Assembly (NCBI GenBank): GCA_002355495.1
Contig: AP017424.1
Coordinates: 310,001 to 374,000 of the forward strand
Reading direction: 5' to 3'
DNA length: 64,000 bases
From: Streptomyces laurentii
Lineage (GTDB): Bacteria; Actinomycetota; Actinomycetes; Streptomycetales; Streptomycetaceae
Shown piece by piece: positions 49,168 through 57,643 of this stretch. The position numbers were made by a program, and so were the translations under genes. The stretch's first letter is position 1. Each line of letters begins with the position of its first letter. Under the pieces are notes generated by a model. That model saw only the letters and a program-made list of their open reading frames with translations, searched no databases and was not told the DNA's origin.

Positions 49168-49500
49168 TCAGCGTCCCGGATCTGTGGACCGCGCTCCCCG
49201 GCCGGAGGAGGGGCGCTGTGCGAGGACGAGCAGCAGGATGCCCACCAGGAGGGCCCCGGACGCGGCCAGGGGCGGCGTGAGGAACGGGCCGGTGGGGAAG
49301 GTGCCCAGGTTCGCCGCCTGGGCGACCAGCGACCCGCCCATGACCAGCAGGGCCCAGCCGTGCAGCGCGGGCCGCCGGACGTGACGGCGTTGCCAGGGCA
49401 GGATCCAGCCGGTGCGCAGGGCCGCGACCCCGCAGACGCCGCCCGCGATGCCCAGAACCGCTACGGCCACGGCCGCCGCGTACACCATCTCCGCCCCCAC
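49168..49500 (-). CDS. Small integral membrane protein
   Basis: This protein of about 110 residues has three hydrophobic helices (MVYAAAVAVAVLGIAGGVCG, HGWALLVMGGSLVAQAANLG, LAASGALLVGILLLVLAQ). No conserved function is visible. The start is either the GTG at 49500 or the ATG at 49488. It is separate from the PAP2-like gene by a 140-base spacer. Confidence 0.6.
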   Translation of the reverse strand: MGAEMVYAAAVAVAVLGIAGGVCGVAALRTGWILPWQRRHVRRPALHGWALLVMGGSLVAQAANLGTFPTGPFLTPPLAASGALLVGILLLVLAQRPSSGRGARSTDPGR

Positions 49501-49656
49501 CTGCCTCGGATCCCTCGCCCCCGCGTGAGTGATCTTGCCACCGGCGGTACGGCATGACCACGACCGGGTCCGAAGGCGGGCGGTGGGCGGTGGCCGGTGG
49601 CCGGCAGGCTCGTCCGGAGGGGGCTCGGTCGGGGGCTTCCCCGCGCGGCAGGCGGG

Positions 49657-50313
49657 TCAGACGCGGTCGAGCAGCCGTGCCAGCGGGCGCGGCACGCCGG
49701 CGGCCAGGTCCAGGTCGGCGACGAGCGCCCGCGCGTACAGCTCCTTGCGCCCGCTGTGGGTGCCGAGGAAGCGTCGCAGCTGATGCTCCACGGGCCGGTC
49801 CCGCTGGGCGGGCTGGCCTTGGAAGGTGCGGAACGGGCGGGTCTCGCCCTGGGCGTCGATCACCCGGATCACGCCGTCGGCGCCGAGCGCGCGGATCAGC
49901 TCGTCCTCCAGGTCGGCGTCGCACACCTGGAAGCCGAGGCCTTCCAGATCTTCCGGCGTGAGCCCGGACCCGAGCCCGACCCGCTCCAGATGGCGCCGGA
50001 AGTACCGCTCCTCGCCGAGGTCGCAGAGTCCGGCGAGCGCAAGGCCGAGCCCGGGCGGGCCGCAGACGTTCAGGAAGTGCCCGATGTTGGTGGCGCCGCC
50101 GAGCGGCACGACGGCGACGCCCTCCGCGCCGAGGTCGCGGCCGTGGCGGGCGGCGAGGGTGTGGATCGCGGCCCGGTCGCTGTCCCCCTCGACGAGCACG
50201 GCCGTGCGCACCCCGCCGGCCAGTTCGCGGGCGGTCCGTGCCGCCCGCTCCGCCTCGGGTCCGCCCGCCACCCAGGTGACCAGCGCCTGCTCGAACGATC
50301 TCGACTCGCCCAC
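49657..50313 (-). CDS. Orphan TOPRIM-domain protein (OLD-like)
   Basis: This 218-residue protein looks like a free-standing TOPRIM domain of the OLD/DUF4435 kind. The first motif is TAVLVEGDSDRAAI with the catalytic Glu; the second is GLCDLGEERYFRRH, where only one Asp of DxD is obvious; FQVCDADLEDELIRALGADG follows. No ATPase partner is adjacent, although OLD nucleases usually have one. The GTG at 50313 fits a GAGG site; upstream codons are possible. It could act in DNA repair or defence; this is inference. Confidence 0.72.
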   Translation of the reverse strand: MGESRSFEQALVTWVAGGPEAERAARTARELAGGVRTAVLVEGDSDRAAIHTLAARHGRDLGAEGVAVVPLGGATNIGHFLNVCGPPGLGLALAGLCDLGEERYFRRHLERVGLGSGLTPEDLEGLGFQVCDADLEDELIRALGADGVIRVIDAQGETRPFRTFQGQPAQRDRPVEHQLRRFLGTHSGRKELYARALVADLDLAAGVPRPLARLLDRV

Positions 50314-50477
50314 GGGACCTCGCTTTCCGGCGCCATCGTGGCACGGGCGGTACGGCGGACGCACATGTGTTTTCCGGGCCTGGAGGGGCGGCGGGGAGGC
50401 GTGGGGCGGAGCGAGATGGGCGGGGCAGGGCCGGGGGGGGGCCGGCGGGGCGGGACGGGGCCGGGCGGAAAAGAGCG

Positions 50478-50505
50478 CGGCCCGCCGGAAGGTTCCGGCG
50501 GGCCG
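50478..50505 (-). terminator. Hairpin terminator after the ABM gene
   Basis: A 12-bp stem with a four-base loop (CGGCCCGCCGGA with TCCGGCGGGCCG), 70 bases beyond the stop of the ABM gene. Confidence 0.65.
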
Positions 50506-50574
50506 TCCTGACCGGCACGACCCGGCAGCCCGTACGGGCTCGGCGGGTCACGCGGTCACGCGCGTCGCGAGGAC

Positions 50575-50898
50575 TCAGCGGGCGAGCTCGCCCATGGGGC
50601 CCCAGCCCTGCAGCTCGGGCGAGTTCACGTGGATGATCTCGGGGGTGGAGGCGATCAGCTCGCCCATGGTCGCGAGACCGGCCTTGAAGTGGTCGGACGC
50701 GACGTGCTTCGCGCCGGCCTCGTCGTCGGCGAAGCCCTCCAGGAGGACCCACTGGTTCGGGTCGTCGACGCCGCGCGACCAGTCGAAGAACAGGTTGCCG
50801 GGCTCGGAGCGGGTGGCGTTGGTGAAGTCGGCGACGTGCTCCAGCCAGGCGTCGGCGACGTCGGGGCGGGCGGTGAATCGTACGGCGATGAAGATCAT
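50575..50898 (-). CDS. ABM-family monooxygenase (putative quinol monooxygenase)
   Basis: This 107-residue dimeric alpha+beta barrel protein of the antibiotic biosynthesis monooxygenase family starts MIFIAVRFTARPDVADAWLE. It contains TRSEPGNLFFDWSRGVDD and VLLEGFADDEAGAKHVASDH, the usual E-P-G...F...W and H...F pattern. Relatives (YgiN, ActVA-Orf6 type) oxidise quinols without cofactors. An IclR regulator is encoded 45 bases upstream in the same direction, and the two may form an operon. Confidence 0.85.
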   Translation of the reverse strand: MIFIAVRFTARPDVADAWLEHVADFTNATRSEPGNLFFDWSRGVDDPNQWVLLEGFADDEAGAKHVASDHFKAGLATMGELIASTPEIIHVNSPELQGWGPMGELAR

Positions 50899-50943
50899 GC
50901 CTCCACGGTGCGGCCTGCGCGGGACCCCCGCCAGCCGGGCGCC

Positions 50944-51729
50944 TCAGGATTCCGGCAGGGTCGGAATCCCGCCCGCCACGTCGAGGAACGGCACGAAGAG
51001 CGGGACGGCGCGGGCCAGCGCGGCCCGTACCTCGCCGTGCCGCCGCCGGAAATCGGCGGTGGGCAGCGAGACGGACAGCGCGTGCGCGATGCCGTCGGCC
51101 CGCTCAGGGAGCACGGTGGCCAGACAGGTGTACGCGGGGTCCGCCTCCCCCACCGAGACGGCGACGCCGCTCTCGCGGACCCGGGCCAGCTCCGCCTCGA
51201 AGCGTTCGGGGCTGGTGATCGTCCGGTCGGTGAAGCGGGCCATGCCGTGCTCGTCGAGGTAGCGGCGGCGCGCGGCCCGGGGCAGCCCGGCGAGCAGGAC
51301 CTTGCCGTGCGCGGTGGCGTGGGCGCGCGGCTCGGGGCCCGGGGTGAAGGGGTGGGCGGTGTCGGTGACGGGCGCGGTGGTGTCGAGGACGGTGATCCGG
51401 CCGTCACGGTAGGCGGTGAAGTACGCCTCGGCGCCGGCGGTCCGGCGCAGATGCCCGAGCAGGGTGGTGACGGGGCCGCCGAGCCCGTGGTGGCGCTGGT
51501 AGGCGCGGTGCAGGGCGGGAACACGCGGTCCGGGTGCGTAGCCCTCGGGAGTACGGACGAGGTGGCCGCGGGCGATCAGGGGTCCGGCCAGGTGGTAGAC
51601 GGTCGACAGCGCACAGCCGAGGGTACGGGCCAGGGCCTTGGCGCCGACCGGTCGCTCGGCGTCGGCGACGGCGTCGAGGAGGGCGAGAGCGCGGTCGACG
51701 GACTGGGGACCGATCGGAGACGTGGACAC
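50944..51729 (-). CDS. IclR-family regulator
   Basis: This 261-residue regulator has an N-terminal winged helix (QSVDRALALLDAVADAERPV, LARTLGCALSTVYHLAGPLI) and a C-terminal GAF-like effector domain (HATAHGKVLLAGLPRAARRR, EADPAYTCLATVLPE). IclR proteins often control aromatic or acid catabolism and sometimes quinone metabolism. The GTG at 51729 gives the expected start. It is divergent from the VanW gene and next to the ABM gene. Confidence 0.9.
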   Translation of the reverse strand: MSTSPIGPQSVDRALALLDAVADAERPVGAKALARTLGCALSTVYHLAGPLIARGHLVRTPEGYAPGPRVPALHRAYQRHHGLGGPVTTLLGHLRRTAGAEAYFTAYRDGRITVLDTTAPVTDTAHPFTPGPEPRAHATAHGKVLLAGLPRAARRRYLDEHGMARFTDRTITSPERFEAELARVRESGVAVSVGEADPAYTCLATVLPERADGIAHALSVSLPTADFRRRHGEVRAALARAVPLFVPFLDVAGGIPTLPES

Positions 51730-51942
51730 CGATCCACCTTAGATCGAGAGGAGATGAGAGGGGCGTCACCAGCGAAAGAAAGGGATCATATGGATCCTTT
51801 ACCCCATTCGGCGTATCGTTGAAGGGATGCCCCCGCACGGAACCGGCCCGGTGTCAGCTCCGCACGCCCGGATTCCCTTCACCGGAGTCCCCTGGTTCGT
51901 GCCGCCGGTTCTCTCCGACTCCACTTCGCACCGGGAGGGTGT

Positions 51943-53697
51943 GTGCACCGCTCCACGAACGCCGTCCACGCCGCCAGAGGCCGGCACGGGCGCCGCGAGC
52001 GCCGCAGCCCCATACGCATGGCGGTGATCGCGACCGGTGTGGTCGCGACCGCCGCCGGCGGACTGTACGTGGCGGGTCTCGTCGCCACCGGGGACGACAT
52101 CTCCGCGGGCACCCGGGTAAGCGGGGTCGACATCGGCGGCATGAGCCGCGCCGAGGCCACCGCCCGGCTGACCTCGGCCGGGCCCGCCGCCTGGAAGGAC
52201 CCGATCAAGGTCGCGATCGGCGACACCACGACCACCGTGGACCCGGAGTCGGTGGGGCTCACGATCGACGCGGCGGCCACGGCGGAGCGCGCGGCCGACC
52301 CGTCCCGCGGCCCGGTGACGGTGATCGGGCGGCTGTTCTCGTCGGGCAGCCGCACCATCGAGCCCGTCGTCTCCTTCGACGTACCGAAGGCGCACGCGGC
52401 GGTCGCGGCGGTGGCGAAGAAGACCGACCGTACGGTCCGCGAGGGCGCCGTCGCCTTCGACCGGGGCAAGACCGTGGTGACACAGCCGCGGGACGGACGG
52501 AAGCTGGACGCGGACAAGGCGGTCGACGCGTTGCGTGCCGCCTATCCGGCGACCGGTACGGGCGTCTCGCCGGTACTGCTGCCGGTGTCCGTCGTCCACC
52601 CCAAGGTCCAGGCCGCCGAGATCGCCCGGTTCGTGAAGGACTTCGCCGAGCCCGCCCTGTCGGGCCCGGTCACGCTGACCTCGGGCGACCAGCGGCTGTC
52701 GATCTCGGCGGCCACGCTCGCCGACCATCTGGAGGTGACGGCGGACGGGGGCCGGCTCGCATCGTCGCTGGACGCCGCCGCCCTGATGAAGGACCCGGCG
52801 GTGGCCCGCCAGCTGAACACGTTCACCGGCAGCCCCGTCGAGGGCCGGCTCGGGGTACGCAACGGCAAGGTCGTCGTGGAGCAGGAGGGCCGGTCCGGCC
52901 GCCAGGTGTCGGCCAAGGCCCTCGGCGAGGCGGTGGAGCCGCTCCTGACGAAGACGGGCACCGACGCTCGTACCGGCCCGGTCGCCACGACCACCACCCG
53001 GCCGCGGCTTTCGACGGGGAACCTGGCACAGCTCGGGATCACCGAGCAGATGTCGACGTTCACGGTGAACTTCCCGACCGCCCCGTACCGGACGACCAAC
53101 ATCGGCCGCGCCGCCGAACTGATCAACGGCTCGCTCGTCCAGCCCGGCGAGGAGTGGAGCTTCAACCGGACGGTCGGCGAGCGCACCAAGGCCAACGGCT
53201 TCGTCGACGGCACGATGATCCTCGACGGCCGCTACCAGCTGGCGGCGGGCGGCGGCGTCTCCTCCGTGGCGACGACCGTCTACAACGCGCTCTTCTTCGC
53301 CGGCCTCCAGCCGGTCGAGCACGGCGCCCACTCCTTCTACATCGAGCGCTACCCGGCGGGCCGGGAGGCGACGGTGGCGTGGGGCACGCTGGACCTCCGG
53401 TTCCGCAACGACTCGGGCAAGCCCCTCTACATCAAGGCGAGTGCGACCGACTCGTCGGTGACGGTCACCTTCCTCGGCACGAAGAAGTACGACTCGGTGG
53501 AGGCGGTCGCGGGCCCGCGCACCAACGTCACGCCGCCGGGAGTACGGACGAGCAGCGGCGCCACCTGCCAGCCGCAGGATCCGCTGGAGGGCTTCGACAT
53601 CACGGTGGACCGGGTGTTCAAGAACGGCGGTGTCGAGGTGAAGCGCGAGAAGTTCGCCACGCACTACACGCCGCGGGACAAGGTGACGTGCGGATGA
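51943..53697 (+). CDS. VanW-family protein with PG_binding_4 repeats
   Basis: This 584-residue membrane-anchored extracellular protein starts with a basic stretch, then one TM helix (MAVIATGVVATAAGGLYVAG). Two PG_binding_4-type domains follow (about residues 50-330), each with GVDIGGMSRAEATARL-like repeats. The C-terminal VanW domain contains PYRTTNIGRAAELINGSLVQ, GEEWSFNRTVGERT, LAAGGGVSSVATTVYNAL and GAHSFYIERYPAGRE. VanW proteins are associated with vancomycin-resistance clusters and with peptidoglycan handling, but their activity is not known. The GTG at 51943 has GGGAGGG upstream. Confidence 0.9.
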   Translation: MHRSTNAVHAARGRHGRRERRSPIRMAVIATGVVATAAGGLYVAGLVATGDDISAGTRVSGVDIGGMSRAEATARLTSAGPAAWKDPIKVAIGDTTTTVDPESVGLTIDAAATAERAADPSRGPVTVIGRLFSSGSRTIEPVVSFDVPKAHAAVAAVAKKTDRTVREGAVAFDRGKTVVTQPRDGRKLDADKAVDALRAAYPATGTGVSPVLLPVSVVHPKVQAAEIARFVKDFAEPALSGPVTLTSGDQRLSISAATLADHLEVTADGGRLASSLDAAALMKDPAVARQLNTFTGSPVEGRLGVRNGKVVVEQEGRSGRQVSAKALGEAVEPLLTKTGTDARTGPVATTTTRPRLSTGNLAQLGITEQMSTFTVNFPTAPYRTTNIGRAAELINGSLVQPGEEWSFNRTVGERTKANGFVDGTMILDGRYQLAAGGGVSSVATTVYNALFFAGLQPVEHGAHSFYIERYPAGREATVAWGTLDLRFRNDSGKPLYIKASATDSSVTVTFLGTKKYDSVEAVAGPRTNVTPPGVRTSSGATCQPQDPLEGFDITVDRVFKNGGVEVKREKFATHYTPRDKVTCG

Positions 53698-53754
53698 CGG
53701 CGTAGCCGCGGCGCGGTATGACCGCTCCGCGACGTGGTCGCTCGTATGTGACGG

Positions 53755-53784
53755 AAGGGCCCCTCGGGAGGATGAGGGGCCCTT
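53755..53784. terminator. Bidirectional terminator between VanW and MHS transporter genes
   Basis: An 11-bp perfect stem (AAGGGCCCCTC with GAGGGGCCCTT) between two convergent stops. Confidence 0.7.
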
Positions 53785-53820
53785 GCGCCGTACGCGGCCG
53801 CAGTACGCGGCTGGTGGAGG

Positions 53821-55185
53821 TCAGACCTCGGCGTGGGCCCGGGCGGCCGGGGCCTCCTCGGAGACGTCGGCCAGGTCGCGGTGGCGGGTCTCGCGGGCGC
53901 AGACGATGGCGACGACCGTGAGGAGCGCGGCGGCGATGACGTACAGCGCGATCGGGGTCGAGTCGTCGTAGCTCTCGAGGAGCGCGGTGGCGATCAGCGG
54001 GGCGGGGGCGCCGGCGGCGAGGGAGGAGAACTGGGCGCCGATGGAGGCGCCGGAGTAGCGCATCCGGGTCGCGAACATCTCGGAGAAGAAGGCGGCCTGC
54101 GGGGCGTACATGGCACCGTGCAGGACCAGGCCGACGGTGATGGCGAGCAGCAGGCTGCCGAAGGCGCCGTGGTCGATGAGCGCGAAGAACGGGAACATCC
54201 ACAGGCCGACGCCGACCGCGCCGATCAGGTAGACGGGCCGCCGTCCGATCCGGTCGGACAGCGCGCCCCAGGCCGGGATGACGGCGAAGTGGACGGCGGA
54301 GCCGATGAGGACGGCGTTGAGGGCGGTCTGCTTGGACAGGCCGGTGTGGGCGGTCGCGTAGACGAGGATGAACGCGGTGATGACGTAGTACGAGATGTTC
54401 TCGGCCATCCGGGCGCCCATGGCGACGAGCACGTCACGCCAGTGGTGCCGGAGCACGGCGACCAGCGGCATCTTCTCGGCCTGCGTGGACGACGCCTTGC
54501 GCTCCTCGGCGGCGACGAGCGCGGCCTTGAAGACGGGCGACTCGTCGACGGACAGCCGGATCCACAGACCCACCATCACCAGGACGCCGGAGAGCAGGAA
54601 TGGCACCCGCCAGCCCCACGCCCCGAACGCCTCGTCGGACAGCAGCGCGGTCAGCGCGGACAGCACACCGGTGGCGAGCAACTGCCCGGCCGGCGCGCCG
54701 GTCTGCGGCCACGAGGCCCAGAACCCGCGGCGTTTCGCGTCCCCGTGCTCGGAGACGAGCAGCACCGCGCCGCCCCACTCGCCGCCGAGCGCGAACCCCT
54801 GGACGAGCCGCAGCACCGTCAGCAGCACCGGGGCGACGGACCCCACGGTCGCGTGCGTCGGCAGCAGCCCGATCGCGAACGTCGCCCCGCCCATCATCAG
54901 CAGACTCAGCACCAGCAGCTTCTTGCGCCCGAGCCGGTCACCGTAGTGCCCGAAGACGAGCGCCCCGAGCGGCCTCGCGGCGAACCCCACCGCGTACGTC
55001 AGGAAGGACAGGAGCGTGCCGACGAGCGGATCGGACTCGGGGAAGAACAGTTTGTTGAACACCAGCGCCGCGGCCGACCCGTACAAGAAGAAGTCGTACC
55101 ACTCGATCGTGGTGCCGATCAGGCTGGCGGCGACAATGCGCTTGAGGGAGCCGGGAGGCGTGGGGGCGTGTGTTGCGGCGGCCAT
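53821..55185 (-). CDS. MFS transporter, metabolite:H+ symporter (MHS) family
   Basis: This 454-residue, 12-helix transporter begins with the MHS signature IVAASLIGTTIEWYDFFLYG and has GHYGDRLGRKKLLVLSLLMM and RLVQGFALGGEWGGAVLLVS. Family members (ProP, ShiA, KgtP, citrate carriers) import osmolytes or organic acids with protons; the substrate here cannot be named. The start at 55185 has GGAAG upstream; a longer open frame before it is not part of the protein. Confidence 0.92.
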   Translation of the reverse strand: MAAATHAPTPPGSLKRIVAASLIGTTIEWYDFFLYGSAAALVFNKLFFPESDPLVGTLLSFLTYAVGFAARPLGALVFGHYGDRLGRKKLLVLSLLMMGGATFAIGLLPTHATVGSVAPVLLTVLRLVQGFALGGEWGGAVLLVSEHGDAKRRGFWASWPQTGAPAGQLLATGVLSALTALLSDEAFGAWGWRVPFLLSGVLVMVGLWIRLSVDESPVFKAALVAAEERKASSTQAEKMPLVAVLRHHWRDVLVAMGARMAENISYYVITAFILVYATAHTGLSKQTALNAVLIGSAVHFAVIPAWGALSDRIGRRPVYLIGAVGVGLWMFPFFALIDHGAFGSLLLAITVGLVLHGAMYAPQAAFFSEMFATRMRYSGASIGAQFSSLAAGAPAPLIATALLESYDDSTPIALYVIAAALLTVVAIVCARETRHRDLADVSEEAPAARAHAEV

Positions 55186-55623
55186 GTGCACCACTTCCGA
55201 GCGGATACGAGGGGACGTTTGCGTGTCGCCACACCGTAGGAACGCCCAGGTCAGCCGCGTATGTGGTGGGACACCATAGTTCGGGGTGCGGGGGTGCGGG
55301 CGGGCACCATGTCCTGCTCGATGGAGGCCTTCCGAGTCGGTCGAGAGCACGCTGAAGGTCGGTTGGCACCCTTCACAGACGCGTGTCAGGTATCGCAGTC
55401 AATGCCCTGTTTCGGCGGTGGCGTTCCGACTCCCGTGCTGGTTTGGTGCTGACCTGAAAGCCCACGTCAGCACCCCTTTCGACCGCTCCCGTGCTGGTTT
55501 GGTGCTGACTACGGAGCGTTGGACTCGGGCATTCGGGCATGGGCCGGATGGCCACGGGTGGTCAGACACGTGAGGCCGACAGCCCACATCGGGGATGCCG
55601 GCCGCACGGCTCATCGGCTGGCA
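55186..55623. other. Spacer with direct repeats beside the integrase remnant
   Basis: About 440 bases with no supported gene. It contains two 24-base direct repeats (55430-55453 and 55486-55509) and an inverted copy of their 3' end (GTCAGCACC, 55466-55474), so a stem-loop can form. This lies just past the 3' end of a decayed recombinase, where attachment or control sites of an integrated element would be expected. No tRNA gene is visible here. Confidence 0.5.
55430..55509. repeat. 24-base direct repeats
   Basis: Two identical copies of CTCCCGTGCTGGTTTGGTGC plus TGAC, 56 bases apart start to start, at 55430 and 55486. They are candidate attachment-site or excisionase-binding remnants. Confidence 0.8.
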
Positions 55624-56088
55624 TCAAGCCGTTTCGACGAGCGCGTCGAACTCCAATGGCAAGGCCAGCTCGGTCTGCCCGGTGAAGACGGAGTCCACGA
55701 GGTTCCTGAGCCGCTCGGGCGCATCCGGCATGGTGTGCGCGTACGTCTCGAGCGTGATGCGCGGGTCGCGATGCCCCAGCCACTCGGCCAGGTCCGACAC
55801 GGGCACCCCTGGAGAGGCCGGCCGAGGCGAAGAAGTGCCGGAGCCAGTGCGGCGTGATCTTCCCGACGATGCCAGCGGTCTTGCACGCCCGTGCGACCCC
55901 TCCGATGTCGGTGCAGGTTCCGTACGGTGCAGGGGAGCTGACGAGGACGCCCCGGGCCTCGGGGGCGCGCCGGAGCGCGTCGGTGACGGCTGCCGCGCTC
56001 GGTGGGTGGGCCAGATGCCGCACGGGGTCCCAGTCGGGTTCCACCCACACGCGGTGGTTTCTGTCGGGGCGATGCCCCGACAGCCCCT
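55624..56088 (-). pseudogene. Tyrosine recombinase (phage-type integrase) C-terminal remnant
   Basis: This is a decayed integrase. One frame reads KITPHWLRHFFASAGLS, the HxLRH motif of the catalytic domain. After a one-base shift near 55810-55825 the next frame continues PVSDLAEWLGHRDPRITLET and YAHTMPDAPERL, the LGH...Y motif with the catalytic Tyr, and ends LPLEFDALVETA. The N-terminal part is missing. The remnant marks a former integrated element. The end is close to the start of the TetR gene at 56102. Confidence 0.8.
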
Positions 56089-56101
56089 CAAAGTTCAGCA
56101 C

Positions 56102-56737
56102 TCACTCATTTCCGCGAGGGTGAATCGGCTGCGGGACACCTGCCTGCCGGTCCCCGAGCAGGGAGTCGGCGAGGCGGTCGGCGGCAGCGTGATCGAGGGG
56201 GGCATGGCCGAGAAGGAAGCGGTACCAGAAGACGCCATAAATCTGGTCGACGATCAGGTCGAGGTCGGCGTCGTCGGGGAGTTCGCCGTCGCCGCGCCCA
56301 CGGGCCAGCAGGTCCCGGAGGGTGGCGCGGCGCGTCGCGGTGAACGAGCGCATCAGCTCGGCGAGGTGAACGTCGTGAGCGGCTTCGCGCACCAGGGTGC
56401 GCAGGGCGGGAGCACTGGGAGCACGCTGGGCGCCGTCGAACGTGGCCGCGATGAAGGTACGGAGATCGTCGCGTAGCGAGCCGGCATCGGGGACAGGCAC
56501 GTCGTGTCCGGCCTGGCTGATGAGCGCGTCGAGGAGAACCGCGCCCTTCGAGGGCCACCACCGGTAGACGGTCTGTTTCCCGACGCCCGCCGCGCGGGCG
56601 ATGGCATCGATGGTGACCGGCCTTCCGTCGGCCTCTGCCAGTAGCCGCAGAGCAGCGTCCAGAATCGCCTGGCGTGCCGCCTCGTTGCGGCGCCGTCCGG
56701 TGTGCGGCCGTTCCGCGCGCGGTTCAGTCACGTCCAT
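56102..56737 (-). CDS. TetR-family regulator (AcrR-like)
   Basis: This 211-residue regulator has the HTH QAILDAALRLLAEADGRPVT, IDAIARAAGVGKQTVYRWW, PSKGAVLLDAL. The C-terminal domain is of the TetR_C_11-like kind (LRDLLARGRGDGELPDDADL, VFWYRFLLGHAPL). The ATG at 56737 has AGAGGGAGG upstream; an ATG at 56791 lies in the operator region and is not preferred. It is divergent from the SDR gene and very probably represses it through the two GAGAC palindromes between them. Confidence 0.92.
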   Translation of the reverse strand: MDVTEPRAERPHTGRRRNEAARQAILDAALRLLAEADGRPVTIDAIARAAGVGKQTVYRWWPSKGAVLLDALISQAGHDVPVPDAGSLRDDLRTFIAATFDGAQRAPSAPALRTLVREAAHDVHLAELMRSFTATRRATLRDLLARGRGDGELPDDADLDLIVDQIYGVFWYRFLLGHAPLDHAAADRLADSLLGDRQAGVPQPIHPRGNE

Positions 56738-56793
56738 GCCTCCCTCTTCCCACTTCCGGCACCCTGTGGGCACTGTTTCCCCTCCCCACACTT

Positions 56794-56814
56794 GACGAGA
56801 CTACCAGTCTCGTC
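56794..56814. promoter_or_regulatory. TetR operator 1
   Basis: A perfect palindrome GACGAGACT-ACC-AGTCTCGTC with nine-base arms, in the TetR/SDR divergent spacer. Confidence 0.78.
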
Positions 56815-56826
56815 ACACACTCTTAT

Positions 56827-56843
56827 CGAGACCGGCGGTCTCG
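56827..56843. promoter_or_regulatory. TetR operator 2
   Basis: A perfect palindrome CGAGACC-GGC-GGTCTCG. It shares the GAGAC core of operator 1, and its centre is 31 bases away, about three helical turns, so two dimers could bind the same DNA face. Confidence 0.75.
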
Positions 56844-56890
56844 CCAAGAGACTGTACAGACATGCCGTCAGAAATCGGGGAATCAGCATC

Positions 56891-57643
56891 ATGAATGAGT
56901 CGAGCAACTCACCGTCCTTGTTCGCCGGGCAGCGTGTGGTCGTGATGGGCGGCAGCTCCGGTATCGGCGAGGCCGCGGCCTTGGCCTTCGCGGCGGATGG
57001 AGCCGAGGTCGTCGTCACCGGCCGCGGCCAAGAGCGGCTGGACGCGGCCGCGGCCCGGATCGGCGGCAAGACCGTCGGCTACCGGATGGACGCTACCGAT
57101 CAGGGCGCCATCGACGCCTTCTTCACCCAGCACGGCACCATCGATCACCTTGTCCTCGCGGTGAGCGGCGCGGCAGGCGCCGGCCCCTTCGCCCAGCTGG
57201 ACCTGAAGGACCTGGCGGCCGGCTTCGACGCCAAGTTCTGGCCCCAGGTCCGCATCGTCAAATCCGCGCTGCCGCACCTGCGCCAGGACGGATCGGTGAC
57301 GCTGATAACGGCCTCCTCCGCCCGCGCGGCCTTCCCCGGTACCGCGGGACTCGCCGCGCTCAATGGCGCGTTGGAGGCGATGGTCCCGCCGCTGGCCGTC
57401 GAGCTGGCGCCCCTGCGGATCAACGCCGTCTCGCCTGGTGTCATCGACACCCCGTGGTGGGACCGTGTTCCGGCCGAGCAGCGTCAGGCGCTGTTCGACG
57501 GGGTCGCCGCCACCACGCCGGTCGGCCGGGTCGGCCGCCCCGAGGACGTGGCCCGGGCCATTCACATGCTGGCCGCCAACAGCTTCATCACCGGCCTGGT
57601 GCTCGACTGCACCGGCGGCGCCAACCTGCCCACCGGCCGCTGA
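56891..57643 (+). CDS. SDR-family protein without the usual YxxxK
   Basis: This 250-residue Rossmann protein starts with QRVVVMGGSSGIGEAAALAF, the GxxxGxG cofactor motif, and ends with NSFITGLVLDCTGGANLPTG. The catalytic block reads LITASSARAAFPGTAGLAAL and then NGALEAMVPP. The usual Tyr and Lys of YxxxK correspond to Leu and Asn, while the active-site Ser region is kept. It may bind NAD(P) without classical oxidoreduction or use another base. It is the probable target of the divergent TetR regulator. Confidence 0.85.
   Translation: MNESSNSPSLFAGQRVVVMGGSSGIGEAAALAFAADGAEVVVTGRGQERLDAAAARIGGKTVGYRMDATDQGAIDAFFTQHGTIDHLVLAVSGAAGAGPFAQLDLKDLAAGFDAKFWPQVRIVKSALPHLRQDGSVTLITASSARAAFPGTAGLAALNGALEAMVPPLAVELAPLRINAVSPGVIDTPWWDRVPAEQRQALFDGVAATTPVGRVGRPEDVARAIHMLAANSFITGLVLDCTGGANLPTGR

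Noticed and set aside
55430..55509. Possible CRISPR from two 24-base repeats
   Set aside because: Only two copies, no cas genes and a half-inverted copy between them; an attachment or control site fits better.
55186..55623. tRNA gene as the integration site
   Set aside because: I could not find a cloverleaf or a T-loop consensus in this spacer on either strand.
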